Translations under genes and position numbers: made by a program
Assembly (NCBI GenBank): GCA_004431415.1
Contig: QPMI01000510.1
Span: forward strand, 62,001-126,000
Direction: 5' to 3'
Length of the DNA: 64,000 bases
DNA from: Cyanophora paradoxa
Taxonomy: Eukaryota; Glaucocystophyceae; Cyanophorales; Cyanophoraceae
In this document: positions 31,801 to 42,663 of the stretch, in pieces
Layout: each line of letters begins with the position of its first letter
How positions within the stretch are numbered: position 1 is the stretch's first letter
The notes under the pieces: model-generated
The model's database searches: none
The model's input: the letters and a program-made list of their open reading frames with translations, nothing else
Told to the model about the DNA's origin: nothing

Positions 31801-32419
31801 GGCCCCGGGCGTGCCTTGTCGAGGGCGACGGTGAAGGTGTGCCGGTAGTAGAGCGCGCCGTTCGGGTTGCTCGACGTCTGCGCGCGCTCTGAGGGCGGCC
31901 GGCCGCGGCGGCGGGTCGGAGGGGCGCGGCACCTGCCAGTCGACCCAGTAGAGGCTGGAGTTGGCGGCCATGAGGCGCTCGTCCTGCACCGCCGCCGACT
32001 GCCCCGGCGCGTCGAAGGCCTCCCCGGTCCGCGAGCTCGCCCCCTGCCGCCCGCGATTCGGTCCGAGGGGGCGAGCTGGGGGAAGAGGGGCGCACGGGGC
32101 GGATGCGCATGCCGACGGCGCCGTCCTCCGTGGAGGGGTTGTCCGGCCCCGCGACGATGCCGCTGTACTCGACGACGGCGCCGACCCCGCACGGCCCGAA
32201 GATGGGGCAGTACTGGGCCGTCGCCCCGCCCCAGAAGGCCAGGGAGAGGGCCCGCGGCTCGGCCGGCCTCGCCAGCGCGAGGACCGCGAGCAGCGCCAGC
32301 GCGGCGGGCCACGCCCCGCGTCTTGGGGGGACCTTGCGGGGCGCGCGTCTTGGGGGCGGCTCGCCGGCCCGGGGGCCCGCGCCGCTCCTCCGCGGCCGCG
32401 CGCCCACGCTTCCGTCCAT
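25807..32419 (-). CDS. Large cysteine-rich, N-glycosylated membrane protein with repeated modules
   Basis: ATG at 32417-32419; after a basic N-region comes a hydrophobic core (WPAALALLAVLALARPAEPR), a probable signal peptide. The ectodomain, over 1500 residues, repeats a module: a LLPD-like lead-in, then C-x(5-8)-C-x-h-x-W, then h-x-h-x-h-C. Examples: CPAGGSLRCEAEW...MRLC (30.5 kb), CYVEPEGCPVLW...LRLC (29.5 kb), CAHNSTGGCPLWW...VYVC (29.1 kb), CGAEAAAPACRLVW...LFLC (28.4 kb), CSEGLPCALAW...VLLC (27.4 kb) and CAIGRPCAFSF...VLLC (27.1 kb). Many N-x-S/T sequons occur (NAS, NVT, NMS, NRT, NST, NGT). The C-terminal 350 residues have about four membrane spans (including AAFALGLLAALAGAALAALL and LAACALLLDALHLATFFAV) and an acidic cytosolic tail ending RLPSVVRGLA. 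Probably a cell-surface receptor or coat protein. Two adjacent genes are possible, but splicing reads through at every border I checked. No known family recognised. Confidence 0.65.
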
Positions 32420-33044
32420 GTGCAGCTGCTGCGCGCCCGCCAGCAATCGTTTGGGCCGCGACGTCCCTAGCGCGGTCCTCCTTCCTAACCACCGATTGCT
32501 GGATGTTTCAGAAGAGCCCCGAGCTAGATGCTGGGGCCGAGAAACGGTCGGCGCCACGGGCGGAAACGGCACCCACGTCCGATGCCCCGTAGCGGCCGCG
32601 GGGACGCAAGCTGAGCCCTAAAACAAACAGGAGACCGCTCGATGATGCGCAGCGCTCGCCGGGGCTCCTTGCGGTGGAAGCGCCTGTGGCTGCGAGCGAG
32701 CTCCGAGAAGAGCCGCGCGGCGGGCCTAATCGTCCCTCATCACCTCGTAGCTAAGCACGAGAAACCTCTCGCGCTCGCGAGAAGCCAGAGCTGCAGGGGC
32801 TCACGTCGCAACTCGTGGGGGGTACGCCACGAGGCAAGCAGAAAGGCCGCAAACGAGATTCAAAGCGGCAGGGCGGCTTCCGCAGCTTTGGTCGCGTGAA
32901 GAAACGCGCAAGGCACCGGGGCCTTGACTGCCGGCGCGGGCATCCTTAGCTGAGAGCATCCGGGAGCAAGAGGCCGTCGGCTCACGCGTCGGCAAGCTTA
33001 CAAGGAGACGCGTTCGCGCTTAGGCGCGCCCGGCCTCTTCCGGG
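32420..33044. other. Intergenic region, probable bidirectional promoter
   Basis: Head-to-head spacer between the large membrane-protein gene and the Kelch gene. Contains NotI-like GCGGCCGC near 32590. Short open frames (for example 32642-32899, plus) lack protein-like composition or splice support. No gene called. Confidence 0.4.
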
Positions 33045-35097
33045 ATGAGGTGGGAGGAGGTGCGTCGTCGACGTCCGCCTTGCCGCAGGCGCGCCAGGCC
33101 AGCCCGCTCGCGCCCACCCGGACGCTTCCGGACGATCGCAGTATCGAGCCAAGGCGTTCGTTGTGCCAGGCCTTGCCGACGAAGCCCCCGGCCTCTGGCG
33201 GCCGCAGGCGAGCCTCCTTTCGTCGTTCGGCTAAGCCTCTGCTGATCGCGCCCGCCCCGCAGCGCCGGATCTCGAGCACGCTGACGTGCATCGACGACGT
33301 TCTGTACCTATTCGGGGGCGCCGATGACAAGCGCGCGCTGAACGACTGCTGGATGTTCAGGCGCGCTTCGTTTGCGCCGCGCGCGGCCGGCGCGGCGCCG
33401 CTGACGGGGCGCGCAGCAAGGCGATCCGAGCGTGGTGCCCGCTGTTCAGGCCGAGCGTGATGGAGGAGAGCGGCCGGAAGAAGGCGCCGGGGGCGCGCGG
33501 GGGGCGGAAGACGACGGGGATGGACCCGGTCTTCGCGGAGTGGGAGGACGAGGACGACGCGAACCCCGCCGAGGCCGACCCCACGCTCTACTCCGCCCGC
33601 TCCGCGCCCCGCATGACCGCCGGCTGGAACCGGTGCCCCCCGGCCCGGCGCGAGCGGAGACTCCCGCGCGCCCGCTCACGCGCGCCGCGCGGCCGCAGCG
33701 TGGGCCTGTGCCCGCCGCCGCGCTCGGGGCACACGGCGTCCGTGTTCGACGCCGACCCGACGCGGGTGTACGTGTTCGGTGGCAACCACCTCGCCGAGGG
33801 CCGCCTCCACGCCGACCTCTGGAGCCTGGTGCCCCCTCCCCCCGCCCCGCCCGAGCCGCGCGCCCCCCGCCGCGCCGCGCCGCGCCGAGCCGCGTGCCCC
33901 CGCAGGACACCGCCGAGGACCTCCCGTCCTGGACCGAGGTCGTCGCGGAGGGGACGCGGCCGGCCCCCCGGTGGCATCACACGGTACCCCCCCTCCCCTT
34001 CTTCCCCCCCCCCGGGGCGCGGGGCGCACCTTGTCCGACCGGAGCGCAGGCGAACACGTTCAGGGATCGGCTCTTCGTCTTCGGGGGCGAGGGGAGGGAC
34101 ACGATGCCCCTCGGGGACGTCGCCGTGTACTCCCTGGGTCCGCGAACGAAGGCTTTTCGTGTACCCCCGAACGATCCCGAAGCCCGGGCGGGGGGCGCAG
34201 AGCGGAGGAGGTGGATGGAGGTGCGGAAGGCGGTGTTCGCGAGCCCCGAGCCGCGCCACCTGCACGCCACCGTCCGCTACGGCGAGAAGCTCGTCGTCAT
34301 CGGGTTCGAGTCCCGGGGGGGGCCTCTCAGGAGTCGGCGAGACGGCCGCTGAACTTGGGGGCGTGAGCAGGGGGATGGGGGCGGACGTGATGACGCCGGT
34401 GGAGCCGTGCTGGGTCTTCGACGCGGAGCTGATGACGTGGAACCCGCTGAAAACCACGGGGTCCTCCCCCTTCTGCTCCACCCCGGGCGGCCCGTGCGTC
34501 GCCCCCCGGGCCCCTGCCCCTCCAGAGCTCGCATCCGCGCGCACCTCGCCGCCTTCGGCCCCGTTCACTTATCCTAAGCCGCCCTACCCCCTTCGCTTCC
34601 CCCTTCCCCCGTCCTTCCCCTCGTCTTCACCTGACCACTCCCTCCTCTCTCTCTGCGCCGCGCAGGGTGGACACGACGCTGATCGGGCACACGGCGGTGA
34701 TCCACGGGAGCACAGTGGTCGTCTTCGGGGGCAGCCGCGGCGGCACGCCCCTCAACAACACCTACCTCCTCGACCTCGGTGACCCGCCCCGCGCCCCGGC
34801 GGCCTGCGGCGCCCTGACCCGCGCGGCAGTCACGAACGAGTGGCACGAGTACAGCGTGCGGCAGCAGTGGGAGACGGACGCGGGGCCCCCGGCGGCGCGC
34901 TGGAAGCACGCGAGCGCCGTCAACTCCAGCACGGGCGAGGCGCGTCGATCAAACCCTCTCCACCCACCTCCCTTCGGCCGCTGACCGCGCCTGCGCAGGT
35001 CTACATCTTCGGGGGCATGCACCTGCGCAGCAGGCTCAACGACCTGTGGCAGATGAGCGGCGTGCCCAGGATGCTAGCGACCGCGCCGGCAGGGTAG
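33045..35097 (+). CDS. Kelch-repeat protein
   Basis: Forms a beta-propeller, probably a protein-interaction scaffold. ATG at 33045 (MRWEE), then a GTGCGT...CGCAG intron. Six Kelch blades are visible: VLYLFGGADDKRALNDCWMF; RVYVFGGNHLAEGRLHADLW; RLFVFGGEGRDTMPLGDVAV; GEKLVVIG...CWVFDAELMTWN; VVVFGGSRGGTPLNNTYLLD; VYIFGGMHLRSRLNDLWQM. Between blades 1 and 2 an acidic insertion reads FAEWEDEDDANPAEADPTLY. The intron after DCWMF (33361-33416) begins GCGCGC and ends GCGCAG. There is no BTB or F-box domain, so despite lying 3.2 kb from cullin-3 it is not obviously a cullin adaptor. Stop TAG at 35095-35097. Confidence 0.82.
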
Positions 35098-35419
35098 CGG
35101 TGTGTCGCAAATCGAGTATGGACATCCATGCCGCCGAGCATGCATCGCCGGGCCCGGAGCTCCTGCCGTCCGGCGTCGAGTCGTCCAGCACAAGCGGCAC
35201 GCGCGCGTCTGTCCGGATCCCGATGTCGCCCCCGTCCGGTCTTTAGTATTGAATAAGGGGCTGCTGTGCGGAGGCCATCCAATTGCAACACAACTGCGTC
35301 AAGCACACTAGCTCTACTTGGAAACAAGTGCCGGCGCCGAAAAAACACGTGCGCGGGGCGAGGCACGGGAGGGGGCGTGCGGAAAAAGGGGCGCGGGGGC
35401 GGGAGGGGCCGGCGCGGGC
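35098..35419. other. Intergenic spacer between converging genes
   Basis: Shared 3' region of the Kelch and Lys/Ala-rich genes. Contains GAATAAGG near 35250 but no perfect AATAAA. No coding sequence supported. Confidence 0.4.
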
Positions 35420-38006
35420 TCACTTGCCCTTGCCGCCCTTGGCCTTGCCCTTGGCCGGGGCCGGGGCGGCCTTCTTCGGCTCCTCGGCCTTCGCCGGCGC
35501 AGCAGCAGCGGCGGGGGCGGGGGCGGGGGCGGCGGGGGCGGCCTTCTTGGCCTCCTCGGGCTTGCCGCCGTAGATGCGCCCCAGCACGCGGGCGCACGTC
35601 AGCTCGAAGCTCGCGCTCGGCGTCAGCCCGCCCTCTGCCCGCGAGGAGCGCGCGCGTTCAGAGCCCGACTGGACCGAAAGGAAGGCGGGGCGGGGCAAGG
35701 CGCGTACGGGTCGCCTCGGGGGCCGCCTCGGGGGCCGCCGCCTTGCCGTCGTAAACGCGGCCGAGGATGCGGGCGCAGGTCAGCTCGTAGGCCGCCGCGT
35801 GGGAGAGCTCCCCGGCTGCAGCCGCCGCGTCAGCGCGGAGCGGGCGGGGCGGGGCGGAGGGGGCCGCGCGGGGCGCACTGTGCGGGGCGGGGGCGGGGGC
35901 GGGGGCGGGGTGCTTCTTGGGGGAGGCGGGCTTGGCCGGCTCCTCCTTCTTGGGCGACGCCTTCGGCTCCTCCTTCTTCGGCGTCCCGTGCGCCGCCGCC
36001 TTCGCCTCCTCCTGCGCCCCGCGTCGCCCGCGAAAGCGGAGCGGCGCCCCAGCGGCGCCCCGGCCCCAGCCACCTTCTTGGGGGTAGCGTGCGCCGCAGC
36101 GGGCTTCGCCTCCTCCTGGATCGAGCGTCAGAAGGGGCCCCGCGGGGGACCGGAGCACGCCGATGCGCGAGTCACCTTCTTGGGAGTGGCGTGGGCGGCG
36201 GCCGGCTTGGCCTCCTCCTACAGGGCGCGACGGATCAAGAGTCGAAGCGCGCGAACGGGGCGCGGTATTCACCTTCTTGGGGGTCGCGTGGGCGGAGGCC
36301 GGCTTGTGGTCGTCCTTCTTGGGCGTGGCCGCCGGCTTGTGCTCCTCCTGCGCAAGTCGCGATAAGCCAATGCATCTGACGCGCACTCTTTTCGATGCCC
36401 CGAGGCGCCTGTACCTTCTTCGGGGTGGTGGGCTTGTGCTCGACGGGGGCCGCCTTGGCGTCGTAGAGGCGGCCGAGGACGCGGGCGCAGGTGAGCTCGT
36501 AGGCCGCCGCGTGGGAGAGGCCGTCTGCGGCCCGGTGAGCGGGCGGGGCGCAAGAGAGGGGGGCGGGAGGGGGGCGGGCACCGTGGGCGCCCTGCGGCTT
36601 GCCGCGCTCGAGGCCCGAGAGGCGCCCCGGGGTCGGCTTGGCCTCCGGGGTCCCCTTCACGGGCTCCGCGGCGTGCGCCGGAGCGGCCGCCTTCTGCAGC
36701 TTGCCCGGCGTGTGCTTCTCCTTCTCCGCCGGCGCCGCCGGTGCCGCCGCGTGGCCCTTCGAGAACGCCGCGATCTTGTCCTTCGCGTTCACCTGGGTGC
36801 GGTGTCAAGGCGGGGGGACGAGCGGCCGGGGGCGAGGCGCACGGCGCGGAGCTGGGCGAGCTCGTCGGCGGTGGAGGAGGAGGAGGCGGAGACGGGCGGG
36901 GCGGCGGGCGAGGCCGGCGCGTGCGCGTGGCGCGCGGGGCCCGAGGCCGAGGCAGGGCGGCCGGCCGGGGAGGGCTTGGCAGCCGGCGCCGGCGCCGAGG
37001 CCCCGAGAACATCGCCCGCAGCGCCTTCGCGTTCACCTGCGCGGGGCCGGCCGGTCAGGGCGCGGGCGGGCCGGGCAGGCGCGGGGCGGGGCGGGACGGG
37101 GCGGGCTCGCCTGCTTGAGAGTCTCCTTGTCGTCCTGCGGGGTGGACGCGGAGGCGTCCGTCGTGGCCGGGCGGCCGGCGAGGCGGGCGGCTTCGGCTTG
37201 GCGGCGGCCGAGGGCGAGGCGTGGTGGCCGGCCGAGACGCGGGGCGCGGCCGAGGCGGACGCGGGGCGCTTGGCCGGGGCGGGGCTGGCCTGCTCCTTCG
37301 CCGAGGCGGCGCTGAACATGGCGCGCAGGGCCTTGGCGTTAACTGCGGCGAGCGCCTCCTTGTCGTCCACCGCGGCCGTCGCCGACGCGTCCGGGGAAGA
37401 GGAGGCCGCCGCGGGCGCCGCCTCGATCTTGCGCGACGACGAAGCGGCGCTCGCGGGGCGCGCGGCCGGCGTCGCGGGCTTCGGGACCGCCGCCTTGGCG
37501 CCGGCCGCCGCGAACAGAGCGATCTTGGACTTGGCGTCCGCGGACTGGCACTGGTCGCGGTCGTCAATCTTCTGGTTGATTGAGGCGTCGATCTTGTCGG
37601 GAACTGCCGCCTTCGCCGCCGGCGGGGGCGACTTGCTCGGCGGCGGCGCTGTTGGCGTCGGCACGAACTTCTTGGCCGTCTTGGACGAGCCGCCGTTCGG
37701 GGCGCTCGGCTTCTCGGCTGCGAGAACGCGCGTGAGCGCCCTGTCGGCGTGCCGGGACGCGCTATGCCTCCGTGTTCGAAGTGTACGTGGCAACGGGCTG
37801 TCGGTCGGAGGCGGCCGGTCGGGGGCGGTCGGCACACGAACCTGGCGTGTCCTTCTTCTCGTACATGGCACGGATCGAGTTCGCTGCGCCCTGCGCCGCC
37901 CCGTTACGTTGCTCTCGGCGGCTGGAGGTTCGCATCGGGAGGCGTTGTCCTGTTCTCGCACCTTCTCGGGCAGCTCCTCCGGGACTACTTCGTGCCCGGT
38001 CGCCAT
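35420..38006 (-). CDS. Lys/Ala/Pro-rich protein built of duplicated exons
   Basis: Start MATGHEVVPEELPEK (ATG 38004-38006), spliced to GAANSIRAMYEKKDTP and AEKPSAPNGGSSKTAKKFVP. Two sets of internal repeats are visible. Set 1 is a short helix near exon starts: NSIRAMYEKK, DAKSKIALFAAAG, VNAKALRAMFSAA, VNAKALRAMFSG and VNAKDKIAAFSKG, several preceded by a DDKE-x-L lead-in. Set 2 is AAAYELTCARVLGRLYDAK, AAAYELTCARILGRVYDGK and ASFELTCARVLGRIYGGK. Between set-2 units, exons repeat KPAAAHATPKK. The tail (KKAAPAPAKGKAKGGKGK) resembles histone H1-like tails. Function unknown: a cytoskeletal or chromatin-associated intrinsically disordered protein is plausible. It shares a 320-bp head-to-head promoter with cullin-3. 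Confidence 0.68.
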
Positions 38007-38326
38007 AGTTCCGTCAGGGCCGACGCGTCGGCTGGACGTCAGAGCAGGGGCGTCAGAACGGAAGCGCCGACACCAGGTTGCGTCGCGCGCTTGAATCGGC
38101 GGTCTGAACCAGCCGGGGGCCACCGCACCTGCTTGCTGGTTGGTTCGAAGACTGCGAGGGGGGTACTGACTTGTAGGTCTCACGGGTCGTGCAGCGGGTC
38201 GTCCGTGCAGGGAGCGAGCAGGTATGCTCTGTGCTTGCAACGTACCTGACCCCGCGCGTGCTCTGCACCACGTGGCTTGACGAGAGACAGTCTCGCCGCC
38301 AGGCAGCGGCAGGCGCTTAGCCAGAG
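38007..38326. other. Bidirectional promoter between the Lys/Ala-rich gene and cullin-3
   Basis: Only 320 bp separate the two divergent start codons, so both promoters must lie here or overlap. No TATA box is evident. Confidence 0.5.
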
Positions 38327-41300
38327 ATGTCCACGACAAAGAAGGCGAAGTTCGTCATTGCCCCGTTCAAGGTGCCGCGCCCCCACGTCGCGCCTGGGCC
38401 GTGGTCATCGTCTGAGCATTCGTTCCATCCGCAGCAACAAGTAAAGATCGACCCGGTTGGCCGCTCGCGCGTCCACTGAGCGCCTCTGCGGCTCACGTTT
38501 CGTGCAGAACTTCGCCGAGAAGACATGGGCCACGCTCAAGGAGGCCATAGGTACGCCGCGTTCTTATCCGGGGCGCGCAGCCGCGCCCCTCGCCATTGCA
38601 GCTCAAGCTTGATTGCAGGAGAGATCTTTAAGCACAATGCCAGCGGCCTCAGCTTCGAGGAACTCTATCGGTTTGCAGTTCGGATCAGTTCTCCTCAGTG
38701 ACGGGTCCTGAGCTCCCGCCCCGCGTCGCAGCAAAGCGTACAATCTCGTGCTGCACAAGTATGGCGAGATGCTGTATGACGGCCTCTACAAGACTGTGCG
38801 GGAGCAGCTCAACACGGTCCAGGTGGAGCTGGCGAACTGCAACGACGACCGGCTTCTCACGGATCTGAACAAGAAGTGGCAAGATCACAAGCTCTCGATG
38901 ACCATGATCCGGGACATCCTCATGTACATGGTGCGCCCCCCCACCCCTGAGAATTTGTCCGCGCATCCGCCGGCCGCATCAACCGCGGGCGGCTATGCGG
39001 CCCCCTTCTTCCTCTTTAGCGGCGCCTTGTCTTTCTCTTCGCGCATGTGACCGCGCGCTCTCCTTCGCGCGCGCAGGACCGCACGTACGTGATGACCCAA
39101 AAGAAAACCCCCGTCTACGAGCTGGGGCTGGAGGTCTTCCGCGACGTCGTGACGCGCGCGGAGCGCATCCAGAGCCGCGTGCTGCACCTCATCCTCAGCC
39201 TCATCCACAAGGAGCGGACCATGGAGATGGTGGACCGACCGCTGCTGAAGCAGGTCATGCAAATGTTCGTGGAGCTGGGCCGCGAGACGGTCTACGTGGA
39301 GGACTTCGAGTCCTACTTCCTCGCGGAGAGCTGCAACTTCTACCAGATCGAATCGCAGCAGTTCATCGCCTCCAACTCCTGCCCCGACTACCTGAAGAAG
39401 GTAGGCGCCCCGCGGCGCAGCCGGCGCGGCGCAGCCGGCACGGCGGCGCTGAGCGGGTGCGCCGCGCAGGCGGAGGCGCGCATCAAGGAGGAGACGGCGC
39501 GCGTGGCGCACTACCTGGACCCTTCGACCGAGCCGAAGATCCGGAACACGGTGGAGACGGAGCTCATCGCCAAGCACATGCGGCACCTCGTCGAGATGGA
39601 GAACTCCGGTCTCGTCGCGATGCTCAAGGACGACAAGATAGAGGGTGCGCCCGATCGCCCGACCGCCCCCGCCCCCGCCCCCGCCCCCGCCCCCGCCCCG
39701 CCGGCGATTCGCCGCCCCTCCGGACTTGATTGAGCGGGGCGCGCGCGCGCAGACCTGGCGCGCATGTACGACCTGTTCCGGAGGGTCCCGCAGGGTCTGA
39801 ACACGATGCGGGACGTCCTCGGCACGCACCTGCGCGCCGTCGGCAAGGCCGTCGTCACCGACGAGGAGCGGCTGAAGGACCCCGTGCGCCCGCCCCAGCG
39901 GAACCTCGCGGGAGCTCTCTTGCTGACGCCGCGGCGCTCCCAGGTCGCGTTCGTGACGAGCCTGCTGGAGCTGAAGGACAAGCACGACCGGGTCATCCAG
40001 CAGGCGTTCGGCAACGACAAGAGCTTCCAGAACACCCTCAACCAGGTGCGGGCAGCCGTGCTGGCGCCCCCCGTCGGCCTGCGACCGCGTAGCAGGCGTT
40101 CGAGCACTTCATCAACCTGAACAACCGCTCGCCCGAGTACATCTCGCTCTACGTGGACGACAAGCTCCGCAAGGGCCTCAAGGGCGTCAGCGAGGAGGAG
40201 GTCGAGACGACCCTCGACAAGGTCCGATCCAGCCCAGCACCGTCGACACTCCCAACGAATGTAACCCTGCGGGCCTTCCCGCAGGTCATGATGCTGTTCC
40301 GGTACCTTCAGGAGAAGGACGTCTTCGACAAGTACTACAAGCAGGTGCGCCGCCGGCGCCGGGCGCAGGGCGGCGGGCCCTCTGCGCGGCGGGGGCCCCT
40401 GCTCACGGCGGGCCGGGGCGCGCAGCACCTGGCGAAGCGGCTCCTCACGGGCCGCTCCGTCAGCGACGACGCAGAGCGCTCCCTCATCTCCAAGCTCAAG
40501 GCGAGCCCGCCCGCCGCCCCGCCGGCCAGCTTGGCCTGGCGGGCCCGCCGCGCCCCGCTGGCGTCTGAGGGCGGGGCGGCGGGGGCAGACGGAGTGCGGG
40601 TACCAGTTCACGTCGAAGCTGGAGGGGATGTTCAACGACATGCGCCTCTCGCACGACGCGATGGACCAGTTCCAGGCGCACCGCGCCAACGCCAGCGCCC
40701 AGGGCCAGGGCGACCTCGTCCGCCCCGCCCTCGCCCTCGCCCCTGCCCGGCGCTGCGGTCCGACGCCGGCGCAGCTGCAGGGCGTCGAGCTGCAGGTGCA
40801 CGTCCTCACGACGGGCTTCTGGCCCTCGCAGGCGGCCCCGCAGTGCACGCTGCCGCAGGTCAGTCGAGACCCGCGCCCGCGCCCTCGCGAGGCGGGTGCC
40901 GACGAGCGCGCGCAGGAGATCGTGCGCTGCTGCGAGGAGTTCGCCAAGTTCTACCACACGGCGCACACGGGGCGGCGGCTGACCTGGCAGACCAACATGG
41001 GCACGGCCGACCTCCGCGCCTACTTCGACACCAAGCGGCACGAGCTCACCGTCAACACGTACCAGGTCCGCTCGCATCACAGATGTGAACGACGCTGCTC
41101 TCCTCATACGACGCGGCGGCGGCCAGATGTGCATCCTGCTGCTGTTCAACAGCGCGGAGCGGCTCTCGTACGGGGAGATCAAGCAGGCGACGGGGATCCA
41201 GCCGGCGGACCTGAAGCGGAACCTGCAGTCCCTCGCCTGCGCCAAGTACCGCGTCCTCAACAAGGAGCCCAAGGTCCGCCCGAGCCTCACGCCCGGCCCT

Positions 41301-42141
41301 CGAGGCGTCGCGCCCGACCGCGCCCTCCCCTCCTCCTCCCAGGGCAAGGACGTCGCCGAGACCGACAGCTTCTCGTTCAACGGCGGCTTCCAGGTGCCTG
41401 GGATCGGATCTCAAGCCGACGCCCGCCTCGAGCCGGGCCCTGACCCCGCCCCTTTGCCTCCAGTGCAAGCTCTTCCGCGTCAAGATCGGCACCGTCTCCG
41501 CCCAGAAGGAGACCGAGAGCGAGAAGCAGGAGACGCGGCAGAAGGCGAGGCACCCCCAGTAGCGATGCAGGATGCGGCGCGGGCTGAGCGACCGCCGGGG
41601 CGCGCAGGTGGACGAGGACCGGAAGCCGCAGATCGAGGCGGCGATCGTGCGGGTGATGAAGTCGCGGAAGACGATGGAGCACAGCGCCCTCGTCGCCGAG
41701 GTCACCAAGCAGCTCCAGGCCCGGTCCGCCGCCCCCCGGCCCCGCCAGACGCGAGCCCTAGATGCCGCCCGCTCCGGCGCTAGACCGCGGGCACTGCGGC
41801 GGAGGGCCGGTCTGCCCGCCCGTGGAGGCCGAGCTCGAGGGGGCGTCGCCTAGAATGCTAGGACTGGGGCTAGGCGCTCGGCCACGCGCCGCCGCCCCGA
41901 GCCCGAAGAGCCCGAGAGGGCCCCTGGGCGCGCCTCCGCCGCTCGCCCAGCGCCGGCTCACGGGCCAGCGCAGGTTTCTGCCCAACCCGACGATCATCAA
42001 GAAGCGCATAGAGTCGCTCATCGAGCGCGAGTTCCTCGAGCGCGCCGGCGAGGGCGGGTGCGCGCCTTGCTCCTGCTCTTCCGACTCGGGCGCCGTTCGC
42101 CGATCCCTCTTTGCAGGCGGACGTACCGGTACCTGGCATAG
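38327..42141 (+). CDS. CUL3: Cullin-3, scaffold of BTB-type E3 ubiquitin ligases
   Basis: A complete cullin can be spliced from about 17 exons: [56 protein letters not shown] and [17 protein letters not shown]. The helical repeats follow (EIFKH...[40 protein letters not shown]). The cullin homology domain contains [40 protein letters not shown] and [20 protein letters not shown]. The winged-helix end carries the neddylation Lys in [19 protein letters not shown]. It closes with [20 protein letters not shown] and RTYRYLA. Wording is closest to CUL3 rather than CUL1, 2 or 4. Intron 40501-40588 must use a GC donor because SKLK joins TECGYQ at a conserved point. CUL3 binds BTB adaptors and RBX1. 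Confidence 0.95.
40501..40588 (+). other. GC-AG intron in CUL3
   Basis: The exon ends AAGCTCAAG and the next base pair is GC (GCGAGCCC); no GT is available at the position fixed by the conserved [17 protein letters not shown] junction. The acceptor is GGGGCAG. Length is 88 nt. Confidence 0.8.
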
Positions 42142-42663
42142 CTCGCCTTATGCGGCCCCTTCCGCCGCATTCCCTCCTCTCATTCCCGCCGACCCCGCTC
42201 CACCACCCTCTTTCCTCCGCTTCTCTGCCTACTTCCCGCGGCCCTCACGGCCCCGCCCGCCCCGCCCTCCCCTCCCCCTGCGGTCAAGGCGACGCGTCCC
42301 CTGCGCTGTACAGTACTCGCCGCAGCCGTCGCCTCCCACCCGCGCCCTCCCCGCAATCCACTCTCCCTCATCCTCCCCATCCTGTCGTCCTCGTCATTGC
42401 CCTTCACGGCCCGCCTGTCCCCGCTCCCCCGCGCCGCTGCTGCCCTTGCCCTCCTGTGTACTGTGCATATTGCAACAGCCTTGCATGAGAGAGCTCCAGC
42501 TGTCAATGTCCAGCTGCCAGCTGGGGAGAGGGGAATCGCAGAGATTCGCAGCTCGAATTCGAGGGGGATACCAGTTTGCTGAAATTCGAGCGAGGCGCGT
42601 CGCCGGATTGAGGCGCTTCGCGGCGCGTCGGCGTCACCTGCAGAGCTCACGCGCGCAGCGCAG
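42142..42663. other. Pyrimidine-rich intergenic region
   Basis: From about 42142 to 42445 the plus strand is almost entirely C and T, with CCCTC, CCTCC and TCCCC units. It may include the 3' UTR of CUL3. Past 42480 the composition turns mixed, with GAGAGCTCCAGCTG and CCAGCTGCCAGCTGG palindromes. No gene supported. Confidence 0.5.

Noticed and set aside
32487-32510. GATTGCTGGATGTTTCAG resembles the Kelch exon end GACTGCTGGATGTTCAG at 33343
   Set aside because: The bases upstream do not encode a Kelch blade and belong to the 5' region of the divergent gene; probably chance or a tiny duplication.
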